NCBI RefSeq assembly: GCF_000158095.2
Contig: NZ_CM011002.1
Location: 3,257,203 to 3,321,202 of the forward strand
DNA length: 64,000 bases
Source: Roseibium alexandrii DFL-11
GTDB taxonomy: Bacteria; Pseudomonadota; Alphaproteobacteria; Rhizobiales; Stappiaceae
Reading direction: 5' to 3'
The notes below the pieces were generated by a model that saw only the letters and a program-made list of their open reading frames with translations, was not told where the DNA came from and did no database searches. Position numbers and translations under genes: made by a program. This document shows, in pieces, positions 35,892 through 45,579 of this stretch. Each line of letters begins with the position of its first letter. The stretch's first letter is position 1.

Positions 35892-37564
35892 ACTTCAAAC
35901 TCCTCAGAGAAGAATTTTAGCACGGACGCCACCGGGTTGCTGGCGGCTTGTCCAAGACCACAAATGGACGCTGAGCGCATGACTGCGTCCAGATCAGCAA
36001 TCTTGTCCGTATCCCAATCGCCATCAGCGAGCAGCTTTTCCATTTTCTCGGTGCCAGATCGGCACGGTGTGCACTGGCCGCAGCTCTCATGCTTGAAGAA
36101 CCGCATCAGGTTGAGGGCCGCATCGCGCATGTCATCCTGATCGGAAAAAACGACAATCGCGTGGCTGCCAATGAAGCAGCCATGCTTGTCGAGCGTGCCG
36201 AAATCAAGCGGTTCATCTGCGAGCGAAGCTGGCAGGATCCCACCGGATGCGCCGCCCGGCAGATAGCCCTTGAAGATGTGGCCGTCTTCCATACCACCGC
36301 AATACTCTTCGAGCAGTTCGTTCATGGTGATCCCCGCCGGAGCCAGTTTCACGCCCGGCTCCCTGACACGGCCCGATACCGAGAAAGACCGGAAACCCTT
36401 GTGACCCCGACGCCCTTGTTCGGCAAACCATTCCGGCCCTTTTTCGACGATGTCGCGGATCCAGAAAAGTGTTTCGATATTGTGGTTGAGGGTTGGGCGG
36501 CCAAATAAACCGACTTGGGCAATGAACGGCGGGCGATGACGGGGCAAACCACGCTTGCCTTCGATCGACTCAATCATCGCACTTTCTTCGCCGCAAATGT
36601 ACGCACCAGCTCCCCGTCGAATCTCGATGTCGATCGTAGTTATGATCCCGGCTGACCGCAGTGCCTCGATTTCCGTGTTCAAAATCTCCAGAACGGCAGG
36701 GTACTCGTCCCGCATGTAGAGATAGATCCGATCAGCAGAAATCGCATGGGCAGCAACCAGAGCTCCTTCCAGGAGCCGGTGTGGATCGCTCTCCAGGTGG
36801 TACCGGTCCTTGAAAGTCCCCGGCTCACCTTCGTCGCCGTTGATCGTCAGGAATTTCGGCCCTGGAAGATCGTGGACAATTTTCCATTTGGTGCCGGTCG
36901 GAAAACCAGCGCCACCAAGGCCGCGCAGACCGGCGGCCAGAACCAGATCTGCCACGGATACAGCGGTCAGCTCGCCAGACCTTACCCGCTCCAGAACCTT
37001 GTAACCGCCTGATGCACGATAGGCCTCAAAGCCGGTGTATTGCGGGATATCCGGTGCAACAGTTCCCTCAAACAAAAGAGAGCGGACAGACATCTCATTT
37101 GCATGATCAACGGCGCGCTTACCCACTTGAGCGGCCGGGGCTGCTGCACAGCGACCGATGCACGGCACTTTCTGGATCCGAACCTTGCTCGGATCGACGC
37201 CACTTTCCAAGGAAGCCGCCAAGGCATCCGCGCCTTTGAGCGAGCACGTGATGCTGTCGCACACCCGGACAGTCACCGGTGCTGGTTTTACCTCTCCTTC
37301 GCGGACAATGTCGAAGTGGTGATAAAAGCTCGCGACCTCATAGACCTCGGCCTGAGAAAGACGCATTTCCTCTGCCAGCGCACGCAGACGGCGCGCCTCC
37401 AGACACCCATATGCGTCTTGGATCTTGTGCAGATGCTCAATCAACAGATCGCGGCGGCGCGGCTCCTCTCCAAGCAGCGCCTGCACTTCTGTAAGTGCCG
37501 CATCCTCCAATTGACGCCCTTTTGGCTGGGACGGCTTGCGTGATAGCCCCTTGCCGAAAGACAT
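35888..37564 (-). CDS. fdhB: NAD-linked formate dehydrogenase, fused gamma-beta subunit
   Basis: This 558-residue protein joins two NADH-dehydrogenase-like modules. Residues about 20-165 are a NuoE/FdsG domain with [2Fe-2S] ligands Cys102, Cys107, Cys135 and Cys139. Residues about 170-558 are NuoF/FdsB with the FMN/NADH site (GLRGLGGAGFPTG, NGDEGEPGTFKD, GAGAYICGEE) and the [4Fe-4S] motif ESCGQCTPCRSGT. The same fusion is known in Fdh1B of Methylobacterium, a tungsten enzyme. Separate fdsG, fdsC and fdsD genes are not adjacent. Upstream (37565-37702) no regulator gene is seen. Confidence 0.94.
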   Translation of the reverse strand: MSFGKGLSRKPSQPKGRQLEDAALTEVQALLGEEPRRRDLLIEHLHKIQDAYGCLEARRLRALAEEMRLSQAEVYEVASFYHHFDIVREGEVKPAPVTVRVCDSITCSLKGADALAASLESGVDPSKVRIQKVPCIGRCAAAPAAQVGKRAVDHANEMSVRSLLFEGTVAPDIPQYTGFEAYRASGGYKVLERVRSGELTAVSVADLVLAAGLRGLGGAGFPTGTKWKIVHDLPGPKFLTINGDEGEPGTFKDRYHLESDPHRLLEGALVAAHAISADRIYLYMRDEYPAVLEILNTEIEALRSAGIITTIDIEIRRGAGAYICGEESAMIESIEGKRGLPRHRPPFIAQVGLFGRPTLNHNIETLFWIRDIVEKGPEWFAEQGRRGHKGFRSFSVSGRVREPGVKLAPAGITMNELLEEYCGGMEDGHIFKGYLPGGASGGILPASLADEPLDFGTLDKHGCFIGSHAIVVFSDQDDMRDAALNLMRFFKHESCGQCTPCRSGTEKMEKLLADGDWDTDKIADLDAVMRSASICGLGQAASNPVASVLKFFSEEFEV

Positions 37565-37650
37565 TGGCGTTTACTCCCAGAATGATTTCGTTGGCCGGAT
37601 GTTATCCAGCGATCTCAGGCCTGTCTGTTTGAAAAACGACAACCGCGATC

Positions 37651-37668
37651 CCAAAGCTGACGCTTTGG
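37651..37668. other. inverted repeat between rppH and formate dehydrogenase
   Basis: A perfect 7-bp inverted repeat CCAAAGC/GCTTTGG with a 4-base centre lies in the 138-base gap. No T-run follows. It could be an operator for the formate dehydrogenase operon or a weak end signal of rppH. Confidence 0.35.
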
Positions 37669-37702
37669 AACAACAGACCCGACGAAAACATGGGCTCTGG
37701 GT

Positions 37703-38233
37703 TTATATCGTCAGATGCGAAAAGGCGGCGACAACCTTCTCGTAAACCGGGCGTTTGAAGGGGACGATCAGTTCTGGCAGCCGGGCTACATCCTCCCAGC
37801 GCCATTCTTCAAACTCGGCTGAATGCCCATCGGGTGGGGTCAAGACGTTGATCTCGCCATCTGATCCTTCAAACCGGTAGGCAAGCCAGCGTTGAGCCTG
37901 CCCCCGATACTTGCCCTTCCGGCTCGAACGCGCAATCTCGTCCGGATAGTCATAGGTGAACCACTCCGGCGCTTCTTCCAACAGCGTCACGGAGTGAATA
38001 GACGTTTCCTCATAGAGTTCCCGCCTGGCGGCCTCTTCCGGCGTTTCACCGGCATCGATCCCGCCTTGGGGCATCTGCCACTTGTAATCGTAGCCATTTT
38101 TGTTGGCTTCCGGAGACCGGCTGCCGACCCAGACTTTTCCGTCCCGATTGATCAGCATGATCCCGACGCAAGGGCGGTAGGGCAGGCCATCCACGCTTTC
38201 AGGATAACCCGGTCCAAGATCCAGTTTTGTCAC
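37703..38233 (-). CDS. rppH: RNA pyrophosphohydrolase
   Basis: RppH removes pyrophosphate from the 5' end of mRNA and so starts RNase E-dependent decay. 176 residues with the Nudix box [25 protein letters not shown] motif, preceded by [11 protein letters not shown] and QMPQGG, all diagnostic. The start is probably GTG 38233, which has GAGG 6 bases upstream; a GTG at 38245 overlaps that site. It is the last gene of the conserved proB-to-rppH string, 56 bases after yibQ. Confidence 0.94.
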   Translation of the reverse strand: MTKLDLGPGYPESVDGLPYRPCVGIMLINRDGKVWVGSRSPEANKNGYDYKWQMPQGGIDAGETPEEAARRELYEETSIHSVTLLEEAPEWFTYDYPDEIARSSRKGKYRGQAQRWLAYRFEGSDGEINVLTPPDGHSAEFEEWRWEDVARLPELIVPFKRPVYEKVVAAFSHLTI

Positions 38234-38289
38234 GAGAAACCTCACTCAATACGCTAAAGAAAACCGTGGATTCGACGCTGCCGCGTATA

Positions 38290-39441
38290 CTACTCGTCGC
38301 GATCGATCGTCGCACTTACTGGCACAAGCTGCAAACCGCGCTGCTCGAGATCCTGCACCCATTCTTGCAGCTGTCGGACGGTAACAGGTAGCGCAGACCC
38401 AGCAGCCACGGCATATCCGCGCGCACGGGCGACACTTTCAAGCTGCAAAAGTTTGGCGTCGATATTGCTTTCCCGCGGCACTTCATCGAGCACAACGTCG
38501 ACACCGCTGAACGGCATTCTGAGCTCACCAGCAACCTCGTCAGCAATACTGCGCGAGGTCGTACCGTTGTCGACGAACATCAGACCTCGGGTTTCAAGTT
38601 TCTCCAGAAGGTACTGCATGGACGGCCGGGTCGAAGAGAAGCGGGCTCCCATTTCGCCAATCACGCCGACATAGTTAGTGGCGCGGGTCAGCAAAAACGC
38701 CAGCCGGTCTAAGAGCTCGGTCGGTTGAAGGCTGACAAGGAGGGTGTGCGGGCCAGGATCGTTGTCGGGGAAATCAAATGGTTCCAACGGCAGCTGGAGA
38801 AGTAGCTCGTGCCCTTTCATCCGGGCCTGCTGCATCCAGAGGTCCAGATCCGAACCATATGGCGCAAGCGCAAATGTGACATCAGCTGGAAGACTGTCGA
38901 TCGCGTTTTGCGTCCCCGCCTCACTCAGCCCAAGCCCGGTCACAACGACGGCGATTTTTGGAATAGACGTGAACTGCGTTTGAATTGGCCGCGCGTAAGC
39001 ATCCAGTGGCCGCACACCAGCGTCGCTGACCATCGGCAGGAAGCCGTAGTCGGAGCGTTCACTCACTCGTGGATCTGGATTGATTGCCAATCCGGTCACT
39101 GGCGCCTCCGGCCCCAACCCATCGGGACGGATGATCATTTCATAACGCGGACCAAGATAGTCACCGCTGGACTGTTGGCGGAGATTTGGGCCGAGATCAT
39201 CGCCCACGGTTGGGCGGATTTCGACGACCTCGATGTCCTGGGAGGTAATCCCTTCAACAACCTCATCAAGCGGCAAGACAGCAAACGGCTCCCCGCCATA
39301 CGGATCGTCAACCACCAGAATCCAAATAAGCGCCGTTGTTAAGACGACACTTATCAGTCCTGCGCCAATGAGGCCAAACGGCAGCCTGACAAGCCGCCGC
39401 TTTCCCATTCCTAAGGGAGCTGTGAGATCTTCGCTCGACAT
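38290..39441 (-). CDS. divergent polysaccharide deacetylase (YibQ family)
   Basis: A 383-residue protein with one N-terminal membrane segment (about 22-45, GLIGAGLISVVLTTALIWIL region) and a periplasmic NodB-like domain. Key blocks are IAVVVTGLGLSEAGT, LQLPLEPFDFPDNDPG and MFVDNGTTSRS, corresponding to the divergent family PF04748, whose catalytic residues differ from true chitin deacetylases. It follows envC and ctpA in a conserved string linked to peptidoglycan and cell separation. The exact reaction is unknown. Confidence 0.88.
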   Translation of the reverse strand: MSSEDLTAPLGMGKRRLVRLPFGLIGAGLISVVLTTALIWILVVDDPYGGEPFAVLPLDEVVEGITSQDIEVVEIRPTVGDDLGPNLRQQSSGDYLGPRYEMIIRPDGLGPEAPVTGLAINPDPRVSERSDYGFLPMVSDAGVRPLDAYARPIQTQFTSIPKIAVVVTGLGLSEAGTQNAIDSLPADVTFALAPYGSDLDLWMQQARMKGHELLLQLPLEPFDFPDNDPGPHTLLVSLQPTELLDRLAFLLTRATNYVGVIGEMGARFSSTRPSMQYLLEKLETRGLMFVDNGTTSRSIADEVAGELRMPFSGVDVVLDEVPRESNIDAKLLQLESVARARGYAVAAGSALPVTVRQLQEWVQDLEQRGLQLVPVSATIDRDE

Positions 39442-39511
39442 ATCGTCCAGTGCCTTTACGCCGGCAACGCGCCGGCATGATCATTGTTTTTGGATACGCA
39501 GAACGAGTGAG

Positions 39512-39535
39512 AAAAGTGCGCCGTGTCCGGCGCAC
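39512..39535 (-). terminator. terminator downstream of ctpA
   Basis: An 8-bp stem GTGCGCCG/CGGCGCAC with a 4-base loop ends in TTTTC on the minus strand, 10 bases after the ctpA stop codon. It separates the envC-ctpA pair from yibQ. Confidence 0.75.
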
Positions 39536-39544
39536 CTTGAAGTT

Positions 39545-40876
39545 TTAGTTCTTCGGGACCGACGCAGTGTCAGCAATCGGTGGAAACGCGCTGTTCACCT
39601 GAACGCCGCGAAGAAGATCAAGCGCCAGGTTCAACTGGGTGTCGTCCTCCGGGTCCGGCGGAATATAAGCCTGGCTTCCGGACTGTTCTTCACCCTCGGC
39701 TTCAAGGTGGCCGCGAAGACCTGCCTCACCGCGGGTTTCTACCCGGCCAACGAGTTCTTCTGGAAGTTCCTGAAGAGCTTCGATGTCCGGGACGATGCCC
39801 TTGGCCTGAATTGAATTCCCTGATGGCGTGTAGTAGCGCGCCGTGGTCAAGCGGATCGCTCCATTGGCACCCAGCGGAATGATTGTCTGGACGGAGCCTT
39901 TCCCGAAGGAGCGGGTCCCAAGAATTGTTGCCCGCCGGTGATCTTGCAATGCACCCGCAACAATTTCAGACGCTGACGCGGAGCCGCCATTAACCAGTAC
40001 GATAACGGGTTTGCCTTCTGTGATGTCACCGGCGCGCGCGTTATAGCGCTGGGTTTCATCTGCTTCCCGGCCTCGGGTGGAGACGATTTCACCACGATCA
40101 AGGAACGCGTCGGACACAGCAATTGCTTGGTCCAAAAGGCCACCCGGATTGTTTCGAAGATCGATCACGAAGCCCTTGAGGTTTTCTTCGCCAATATTTT
40201 TGGCGGTTTCCTCAAGTCCCTTTTTCAGGCCATCAAAGGTTTGCTCGTTGAACTGGGTTACACGAACGTAGCCAACATCATCCTCTTCCCGCCAACGTAC
40301 CGAACGGATGCGGATGATGTCACGGGTAATCGTGATATCAAGCGGCTGTGTTTGACCTTCGCGGCGGATGGTGACCACGATATCCGTGTTGACCGGACCA
40401 CGCATTTTTTCAACAGCTTCGTTCAGGGTCAAACCCTGAACCTGTTCGCCGTCGATATAGGTGATCAGGTCACCCGCCAACACACCAGCCTTGGCCGCAG
40501 GTGTTTCGTCGATCGGAGAAACGACCTTCACCAGACCGTCTTCCATGGTCACTTCGATACCAAGACCGCCGAACTCGCCGCGGGTCTGCACCTGCATGTC
40601 GCGAAAGCTTTTCGGTGACATGTAACTGGAATGCGGGTCAAGCGATGTCAGCATGCCATTGATGGCGCTTTCGATAAGCTGTGCATCGTCGGGAACTTCA
40701 ACATAATCCGACCGAACCCGCTCGAACACATCCCCAAACAGATTCAGCTGCCGGTATGTGTCTGTGGCCGCAGCATTTGCTGCGCCTGACACATGGAATG
40801 GCATTTGGGACAGGGTTGTCACAGCCGCGGCCCCCAAAAGGGCACCTGCCAGCAGCAAGGAAGCTTTCCGTATCAT
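39545..40876 (-). CDS. ctpA: S41 carboxy-terminal processing protease
   Basis: CtpA cleaves C-terminal tails of periplasmic proteins, including cell-wall hydrolases. 443 residues: a signal peptide (about 1-35), an N-terminal helical part, a PDZ domain (about 85-165; GLGIEV, GVLAGDLITYIDG), then the S41 core with the nucleophile in GGSASASEIV and the general-base Lys in GTRSFGKGSVQ. The C-terminal tail is Glu/Gln-rich. The ATG at 40876 overlaps the envC stop by 4 bases, so the two genes are coupled. Confidence 0.95.
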   Translation of the reverse strand: MIRKASLLLAGALLGAAAVTTLSQMPFHVSGAANAAATDTYRQLNLFGDVFERVRSDYVEVPDDAQLIESAINGMLTSLDPHSSYMSPKSFRDMQVQTRGEFGGLGIEVTMEDGLVKVVSPIDETPAAKAGVLAGDLITYIDGEQVQGLTLNEAVEKMRGPVNTDIVVTIRREGQTQPLDITITRDIIRIRSVRWREEDDVGYVRVTQFNEQTFDGLKKGLEETAKNIGEENLKGFVIDLRNNPGGLLDQAIAVSDAFLDRGEIVSTRGREADETQRYNARAGDITEGKPVIVLVNGGSASASEIVAGALQDHRRATILGTRSFGKGSVQTIIPLGANGAIRLTTARYYTPSGNSIQAKGIVPDIEALQELPEELVGRVETRGEAGLRGHLEAEGEEQSGSQAYIPPDPEDDTQLNLALDLLRGVQVNSAFPPIADTASVPKN

Positions 40877-42279
40877 CCGCGAGCCTTTTCTTCTTCTGTG
40901 CGTGCCCACCATGGTGTGGGATCGACCGCACGGCCGTCCTTCCGAAATTCAACATATAATATCGGCTGGGTCGAGCCCATACCGAATGTTGATGCGCTTG
41001 CCCATTGGGTAGCGCCCATTACACCGACCGGTTCTCCGGCCAAAACAAATTGTCCAAGCTCCGCATCGATCCGGTCCATTCCGGCCAGGAGCACATGGTA
41101 GCCGTCACCTGTGTTCAGGATCAAGAGCTGGCCATACGACCTGAAAGGACCAGAATACACCACCCATCCATCTGCTGGCGATGTGACATTCGATCCGGGG
41201 CGCGTGGCGATTGACTGGCCTTCCGTCACACCGCCAAACTCATCTTCTTGACCGTAATCCTTCAGCACAGTGCCGGATACGGGTTGAGGAAGACGCCCCC
41301 TGGCATCCTCAAAAGCAATTGCAGGCGCCAAGCGGCCAGGATCCGAGAACGGATCGGTATCTCGCGGCGTCCTGTTTTGATCCAAAGCAGCCTGCCGGGA
41401 TTTCTCAGCAGCCACGCTGGCGCTTTCGATCTCTGATTCCAAGTCTGCAATCAGTTCCTTGAGCGAACCTGCCCTTGCCGCCAATTCTGCTGCACGTCGC
41501 TTTTCATCCTCAAGGCTGCGGACAGTTTCGGTATGTTCCAGCCTTTTGGCGCTCAAGAGAAGTTCCAGCCGTGACTTTTCCTCAGCCAATCGCATGGCAT
41601 CACCGCGAAGTCGGCGTTCCTCATCTGCGATGACCGTTTTCAAGCGCTGAAGCTCCTCCAAATCAGCGGCCAATGCCTCCGTCTCCACCCGCAGCTCCGG
41701 CATGACTGCATTTAAAAGAATCGCGCTGCGAACCGCGGACAGAGCGTCACTCGGGCGAACTGCCAATGCTGGTGGCGGCCGGCGGCCAATCCGCTGCAGT
41801 GCCGCCAACACTTCAGCTAGGACATCGCGGCGCGCGATCAAGGACAAGCGGACAGCATCTTCATTCTCGCCGAGACTGCGCAGCCGTCGTTCGGTGTCTG
41901 TCAGCTCTGTTTCAAGCCCGCGGATTGTGTCTGCTGTGTTGATGATCTTCGCATTAAGGGTGTCGCGGTCCCGGTCAAGAGACTGAATTTCGCGGGCGAT
42001 TGCCGCTTGTCGATCCGAAGAGACAGTAATGTCTGACGTGAGTGCAGCGAGTTCCTGCTCCCGCTTCGCCTTTTTCTCAATTGCAGCTTCAATTTCCGGT
42101 GAGCTGACCGCAACCTCGGATGGATCTACCGTCTCGGTGACATACCCAGGCATCGGCCATAAAAACGCGCAGGCGAAAAAGCCGCTGAGAAATGCCGGAT
42201 GGCCGGCTTGCTTCCAACGCCGTTTTCTAAATCCCCTGCCCGGATCTGATCTCAAGTTGCGCGATCTCCAATACGCCAT
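40873..42279 (-). CDS. envC: murein hydrolase activator EnvC-like (degenerate LytM)
   Basis: A 468-residue protein with an N-terminal membrane/signal segment (about 28-45), a long coiled coil (about 60-270, Arg/Glu/Leu-rich) and a C-terminal LytM/M23 domain. The zinc motifs are degenerate: the HxxxD region reads TRPGSNVTSP and the HxH region YHVLLAG. As with E. coli EnvC, it is therefore a non-enzymatic activator of amidases rather than a peptidase. Together with ctpA and yibQ it forms a cell-separation module. Confidence 0.9.
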   Translation of the reverse strand: MAYWRSRNLRSDPGRGFRKRRWKQAGHPAFLSGFFACAFLWPMPGYVTETVDPSEVAVSSPEIEAAIEKKAKREQELAALTSDITVSSDRQAAIAREIQSLDRDRDTLNAKIINTADTIRGLETELTDTERRLRSLGENEDAVRLSLIARRDVLAEVLAALQRIGRRPPPALAVRPSDALSAVRSAILLNAVMPELRVETEALAADLEELQRLKTVIADEERRLRGDAMRLAEEKSRLELLLSAKRLEHTETVRSLEDEKRRAAELAARAGSLKELIADLESEIESASVAAEKSRQAALDQNRTPRDTDPFSDPGRLAPAIAFEDARGRLPQPVSGTVLKDYGQEDEFGGVTEGQSIATRPGSNVTSPADGWVVYSGPFRSYGQLLILNTGDGYHVLLAGMDRIDAELGQFVLAGEPVGVMGATQWASASTFGMGSTQPILYVEFRKDGRAVDPTPWWARTEEEKARG

Positions 42280-42435
42280 ACGATCTGCGATACCGGCATG
42301 GCGTTAACGAAGTGTTTACCGTAGTGGCCAAATCGTTAACACCGCGCCCTTATCCACCAATCGCAGCATGATGAGCACTATCGGCAGAATGCGGCGATAT
42401 GCTGGCGCTGCGTTTCATGACTGAATATCTGTTTA

Positions 42436-42918
42436 TCAAACGCGGTGATAAGGATGGCCGGACTGGATCGTGATCGCCCTGTAAATCTGTTCCGCAAGAA
42501 GAATGCGGGCAATTTGATGCGGCCAGGTCATCGCCCCAAAGGCCAGCTTCAAATCGGCGCGGGCCAAAACCTCTTGCCCATGCCCATCGGCACCACCTAT
42601 GGCAAAAACGATATCCGGCGCGCCGTCATCTTTCCACTTTTCCAAACGCTCAGAAAAGGCCGGGCTGGTAAGGTTCTTGCCGTGTTCGTCCAGCACGACC
42701 AGCTTTGCGCCAGGCGATAGAGACGCCACAATCGCCCGGGCTTCATCTGCCTTGCGATCTTCGGCGCGCTGAGCGCGGCTTTCCTGCATTTCTGAAAGAC
42801 CGACATCCGTAATTCCGAGCGCGCGGCCAGACTTGCGCGCCCTGTCCATGTACCGGTCGAAAAGATCTTTGTCCGCACCAGCCTTCATGCGGCCAATGCA
42901 GATAAGTGAGAAGCGCAT
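42436..42918 (-). CDS. rlmH: 23S rRNA (pseudouridine1915-N3)-methyltransferase
   Basis: RlmH, a SPOUT methyltransferase, modifies helix 69 of the 70S ribosome. 160 residues, normal size. It shows the N-terminal MRFSLICIGRMKAG start, LVVLDEHGKNLTS, FAIGGADGHG and the C-terminal trefoil knot ending EQIYRAITIQSGHPYHR. It lies between rsfS and envC, 83 bases after rsfS. Confidence 0.96.
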   Translation of the reverse strand: MRFSLICIGRMKAGADKDLFDRYMDRARKSGRALGITDVGLSEMQESRAQRAEDRKADEARAIVASLSPGAKLVVLDEHGKNLTSPAFSERLEKWKDDGAPDIVFAIGGADGHGQEVLARADLKLAFGAMTWPHQIARILLAEQIYRAITIQSGHPYHRV

Positions 42919-43001
42919 CAGATCCCCGCCGGACGATTATCCGGTGCCACTACTGCTTCGACAATATCACGGAGCTCCTGGAAGGAACCCTCGTGCCCGG
43001 T

Positions 43002-43385
43002 TCAGCCGATATACTGCGGTGCGTCGTCTTCTTCCGGGGCCCACATCTTTTCCAGATTGTAGAAACCACGGACTTCCGGACGGAAGATGTGAACGATCAC
43101 ATCACCGGCATCGATCAAGACCCAATCACAGGTGGTTTGCCCTTCAACGGTCGCATTGCCGTGTCCTGCAGTTTTCAGGTCACGTTGCAAATGATCCGCG
43201 ATCGCCCCGACATGACGATGTGAACGGCCGGACACAATCACCATGTGATCGGCCAGGGAGCTTTTTCCTGCGATGTCGAGAGTAACAAGGTCCTCTGCCT
43301 TGGAGTCTTCCAGACTCGCGAGAACCGTATCGAGGAGGCCGGCCGTAAGGTCTGCACTTACGGAAGCCTTCAGAGGAGTGGACAT
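43002..43385 (-). CDS. rsfS: ribosome silencing factor
   Basis: RsfS (RsfA/DUF143) binds ribosomal protein uL14 and blocks subunit joining when nutrients are scarce. About 127 residues, with DLVTLDIAGKSSLADHMVIVSG, CDWVLIDAGDVIVHIF and YNLEKMW, all diagnostic. ATG 43385 is chosen; ATG 43412 adds nine residues and lacks a ribosome site. It is 208 bases downstream of nadD in the same direction. Confidence 0.95.
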   Translation of the reverse strand: MSTPLKASVSADLTAGLLDTVLASLEDSKAEDLVTLDIAGKSSLADHMVIVSGRSHRHVGAIADHLQRDLKTAGHGNATVEGQTTCDWVLIDAGDVIVHIFRPEVRGFYNLEKMWAPEEDDAPQYIG

Positions 43386-43620
43386 TTCTGTCCGCCCGCT
43401 TTCAAGGGACATGGTCAGGTGGAATGCCTTTCGCTGTCTTTATGGCCTGTGTCCAACGTCGTCACGAACATGATTGTCCGACTTTGCACGTCACCCGTTT
43501 TGGCTACAGGCCGGTTGACCAATGTGCGGCCGCCCCTTTAGCAGCCACACCACATAATACCGCGTCTGAGTTGGCAATTTCAAGACAACGGAAATTTCAC
43601 GAGGCTGATTGGCTTGTCTG

Positions 43621-44250
43621 TCACCTCTTGCGCCTCAACTCCGTGGACGAAGTCTGATCTAAGGGGGTGTGCAGAAACGTCCATACTGGAGGGTCCATAT
43701 CGGGAAGAAGACCCGCATCCTCTTCTGGAAGCCGATATTTTTCATAGGCTTTTGCCATTGGCGACGACAACACCGACAGCGATGCACCCGGTCTGTCGAC
43801 GACTGCGACCGGTACGGTGCCGAGAATCCCTCGCCAATCCTGCCAATGATGAAACCCTGCCAGATTGTCAGCACCCATGACCCAAACGAATCGGACCGAC
43901 GGGTTTCTAGACCGCAGTGCCTGCAGTGTCTTGGCGGTGTAGGGTGTGCCCAGCACCTTCTCATAAGCGGTGACTTTCATCCGCGGATGATTGGACAACG
44001 CACTCGTCAAGTGAAGCCGCATCTCAAGAGGCGCCAGCTCCGAATGGCTCTTCAGAGGATTACCCGGTGTGACAAACCACCAAACTTGATCCAACCCAAG
44101 ACGCTTCAGAACAGTGTCGGCAACCATCTTGTGACCGGAATGCGGCGGATTGAACGACCCACCGAAAACGCCGATCCGGTTACCCGCTTCACAATGGGGC
44201 AATTTCAACCAGTCCTGATGACGGCCCTGGCTGGAGGACAATTTGCTCAT
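43621..44250 (-). CDS. nadD: nicotinate-nucleotide adenylyltransferase
   Basis: NadD adenylates nicotinate mononucleotide on the NAD synthesis route. 209 residues with the nucleotidyltransferase signature [14 protein letters not shown] near residue 28 and the SSTELRRKR end (ISSTxIR motif). The ATG at 44250 overlaps the proA stop by 4 bases. The frame is open to 44577 inside proA but that extension is a shadow. Confidence 0.95.
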   Translation of the reverse strand: MSKLSSSQGRHQDWLKLPHCEAGNRIGVFGGSFNPPHSGHKMVADTVLKRLGLDQVWWFVTPGNPLKSHSELAPLEMRLHLTSALSNHPRMKVTAYEKVLGTPYTAKTLQALRSRNPSVRFVWVMGADNLAGFHHWQDWRGILGTVPVAVVDRPGASLSVLSSPMAKAYEKYRLPEEDAGLLPDMDPPVWTFLHTPLDQTSSTELRRKR

Positions 44251-45527
44251 GGACGGATTTGGCCCGTCCCGTGCACTTTGTATTTGAAGCTTGTCAATTG
44301 CTCGACGCCAACGGGCCCGCGCGCATGCATCCGCCCTGTGGCGATCCCGATTTCCGCCCCCATCCCGAATTCGCCACCGTCCGCGAACTGGGTCGAGGCG
44401 TTGTGCAACACGATCGCCGAATCCACTTCCGCCTGAAACCGGTCCGCGGCGGCTTGATCCTCGGTGATGATGCAATCGGTGTGATTGGACCCGTATTTTG
44501 CAATATGCGCGATGGCAGCATCGAGATCCGGAACAATCATCGCAGAGAGGATTTTGTCCAGATACTCCGTTGACCAATCCTCTTCACTTGCTTCCAAGAC
44601 ACCTGAGCCAATGCTCTGGACTTCGGCATCGCCGCGGATTTCGCAGTCATTTGCGTTCAAGGCATCCAGAATTGCCGGCAAGTGGCTTTCAGCGACGTCT
44701 TTATGAACCAGCAGTGTTTCCAGAGCGCCACAGATCCCGGTGCGGCGCAGCTTGGAATTCGTCACAATCGACACGGCCTTTTCGAGATCAGCTGCCTTGT
44801 CGACAAAGATATGTACGAGTCCCTCCAAGTGCGCGAACACCGGAACACGCGCCTCTGTCTGAACCCGTTCGACCAGGCTGCGCCCGCCACGCGGAACGAT
44901 CACATCGAGGTTTCCGTTCAATCCCCGCAGCATTTCACCAACGGCTGCCCGGTCGGTTACCGGCACGATCTGGATCGCATCTTCCGGCAAACCGGCCTCA
45001 CTCAGACCATTTTGCATCGCTGCGTGAATGGCTTTGTTGGAGTTCACGGTGTCAGATCCACCACGGAGTACGACTGCATTGCCGGCCTTCAGGCACAGCG
45101 CTCCGGCATCGGCGGTCACATTCGGACGGCTTTCGTAAATCACACCGATCACACCGAGCGGTGTGCGGACCCGTTCAATCTTGAGACCGTTCGGCCGTTC
45201 CCATGCCGCAATCACGCTCCCAACCGGATCGTCCAGCGCGACAATGTCCTCTAGGGCTTTGGCAATCGCCTCAACGCGCTCTTCAGTCAGTGTGCCGCGG
45301 TCAAGAAAAGCAGCAGTCTGGCCATTGGCTTTCATCGCTTCGACGTCTTTGGCATTGCCTTCAAGGATTTCCGGCGTTGCAGCCCGGACCGCTTTCGCCA
45401 TCGCCATGAGGGCGTTGTTTTTTGCCTTGGTTGGAGCATTGGCAAGCACCCGGCCAGCTGCCCGCGCCCGCGTGCCGATCTCCGCCATCAAAGCTTCTGT
45501 CGACAGTGCCTCAACCTTGTCCAGCAT
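44247..45527 (-). CDS. proA: glutamate-5-semialdehyde dehydrogenase
   Basis: ProA reduces gamma-glutamyl phosphate to the semialdehyde in proline synthesis. 426 residues. The nucleotide-binding and active-site blocks are [32 protein letters not shown] and the catalytic Cys in [14 protein letters not shown] 45527 has GGAG 8 bases upstream; a GTG at 45551 is less likely. Coupled to nadD by overlap and 52 bases downstream of proB. Confidence 0.97.
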   Translation of the reverse strand: MLDKVEALSTEALMAEIGTRARAAGRVLANAPTKAKNNALMAMAKAVRAATPEILEGNAKDVEAMKANGQTAAFLDRGTLTEERVEAIAKALEDIVALDDPVGSVIAAWERPNGLKIERVRTPLGVIGVIYESRPNVTADAGALCLKAGNAVVLRGGSDTVNSNKAIHAAMQNGLSEAGLPEDAIQIVPVTDRAAVGEMLRGLNGNLDVIVPRGGRSLVERVQTEARVPVFAHLEGLVHIFVDKAADLEKAVSIVTNSKLRRTGICGALETLLVHKDVAESHLPAILDALNANDCEIRGDAEVQSIGSGVLEASEEDWSTEYLDKILSAMIVPDLDAAIAHIAKYGSNHTDCIITEDQAAADRFQAEVDSAIVLHNASTQFADGGEFGMGAEIGIATGRMHARGPVGVEQLTSFKYKVHGTGQIRP

Positions 45528-45579
45528 TCCTTCAACTCCCGTTTGGCGCACGTATCAGCGCCATCTTGAATTGGTGTTT

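Noticed and set aside
43621..44577. Longer nadD reading frame
   Set aside because: The extension lies inside proA; the ATG at 44250 begins near the conserved nucleotidyltransferase motif and overlaps the proA stop by the usual 4 bases.
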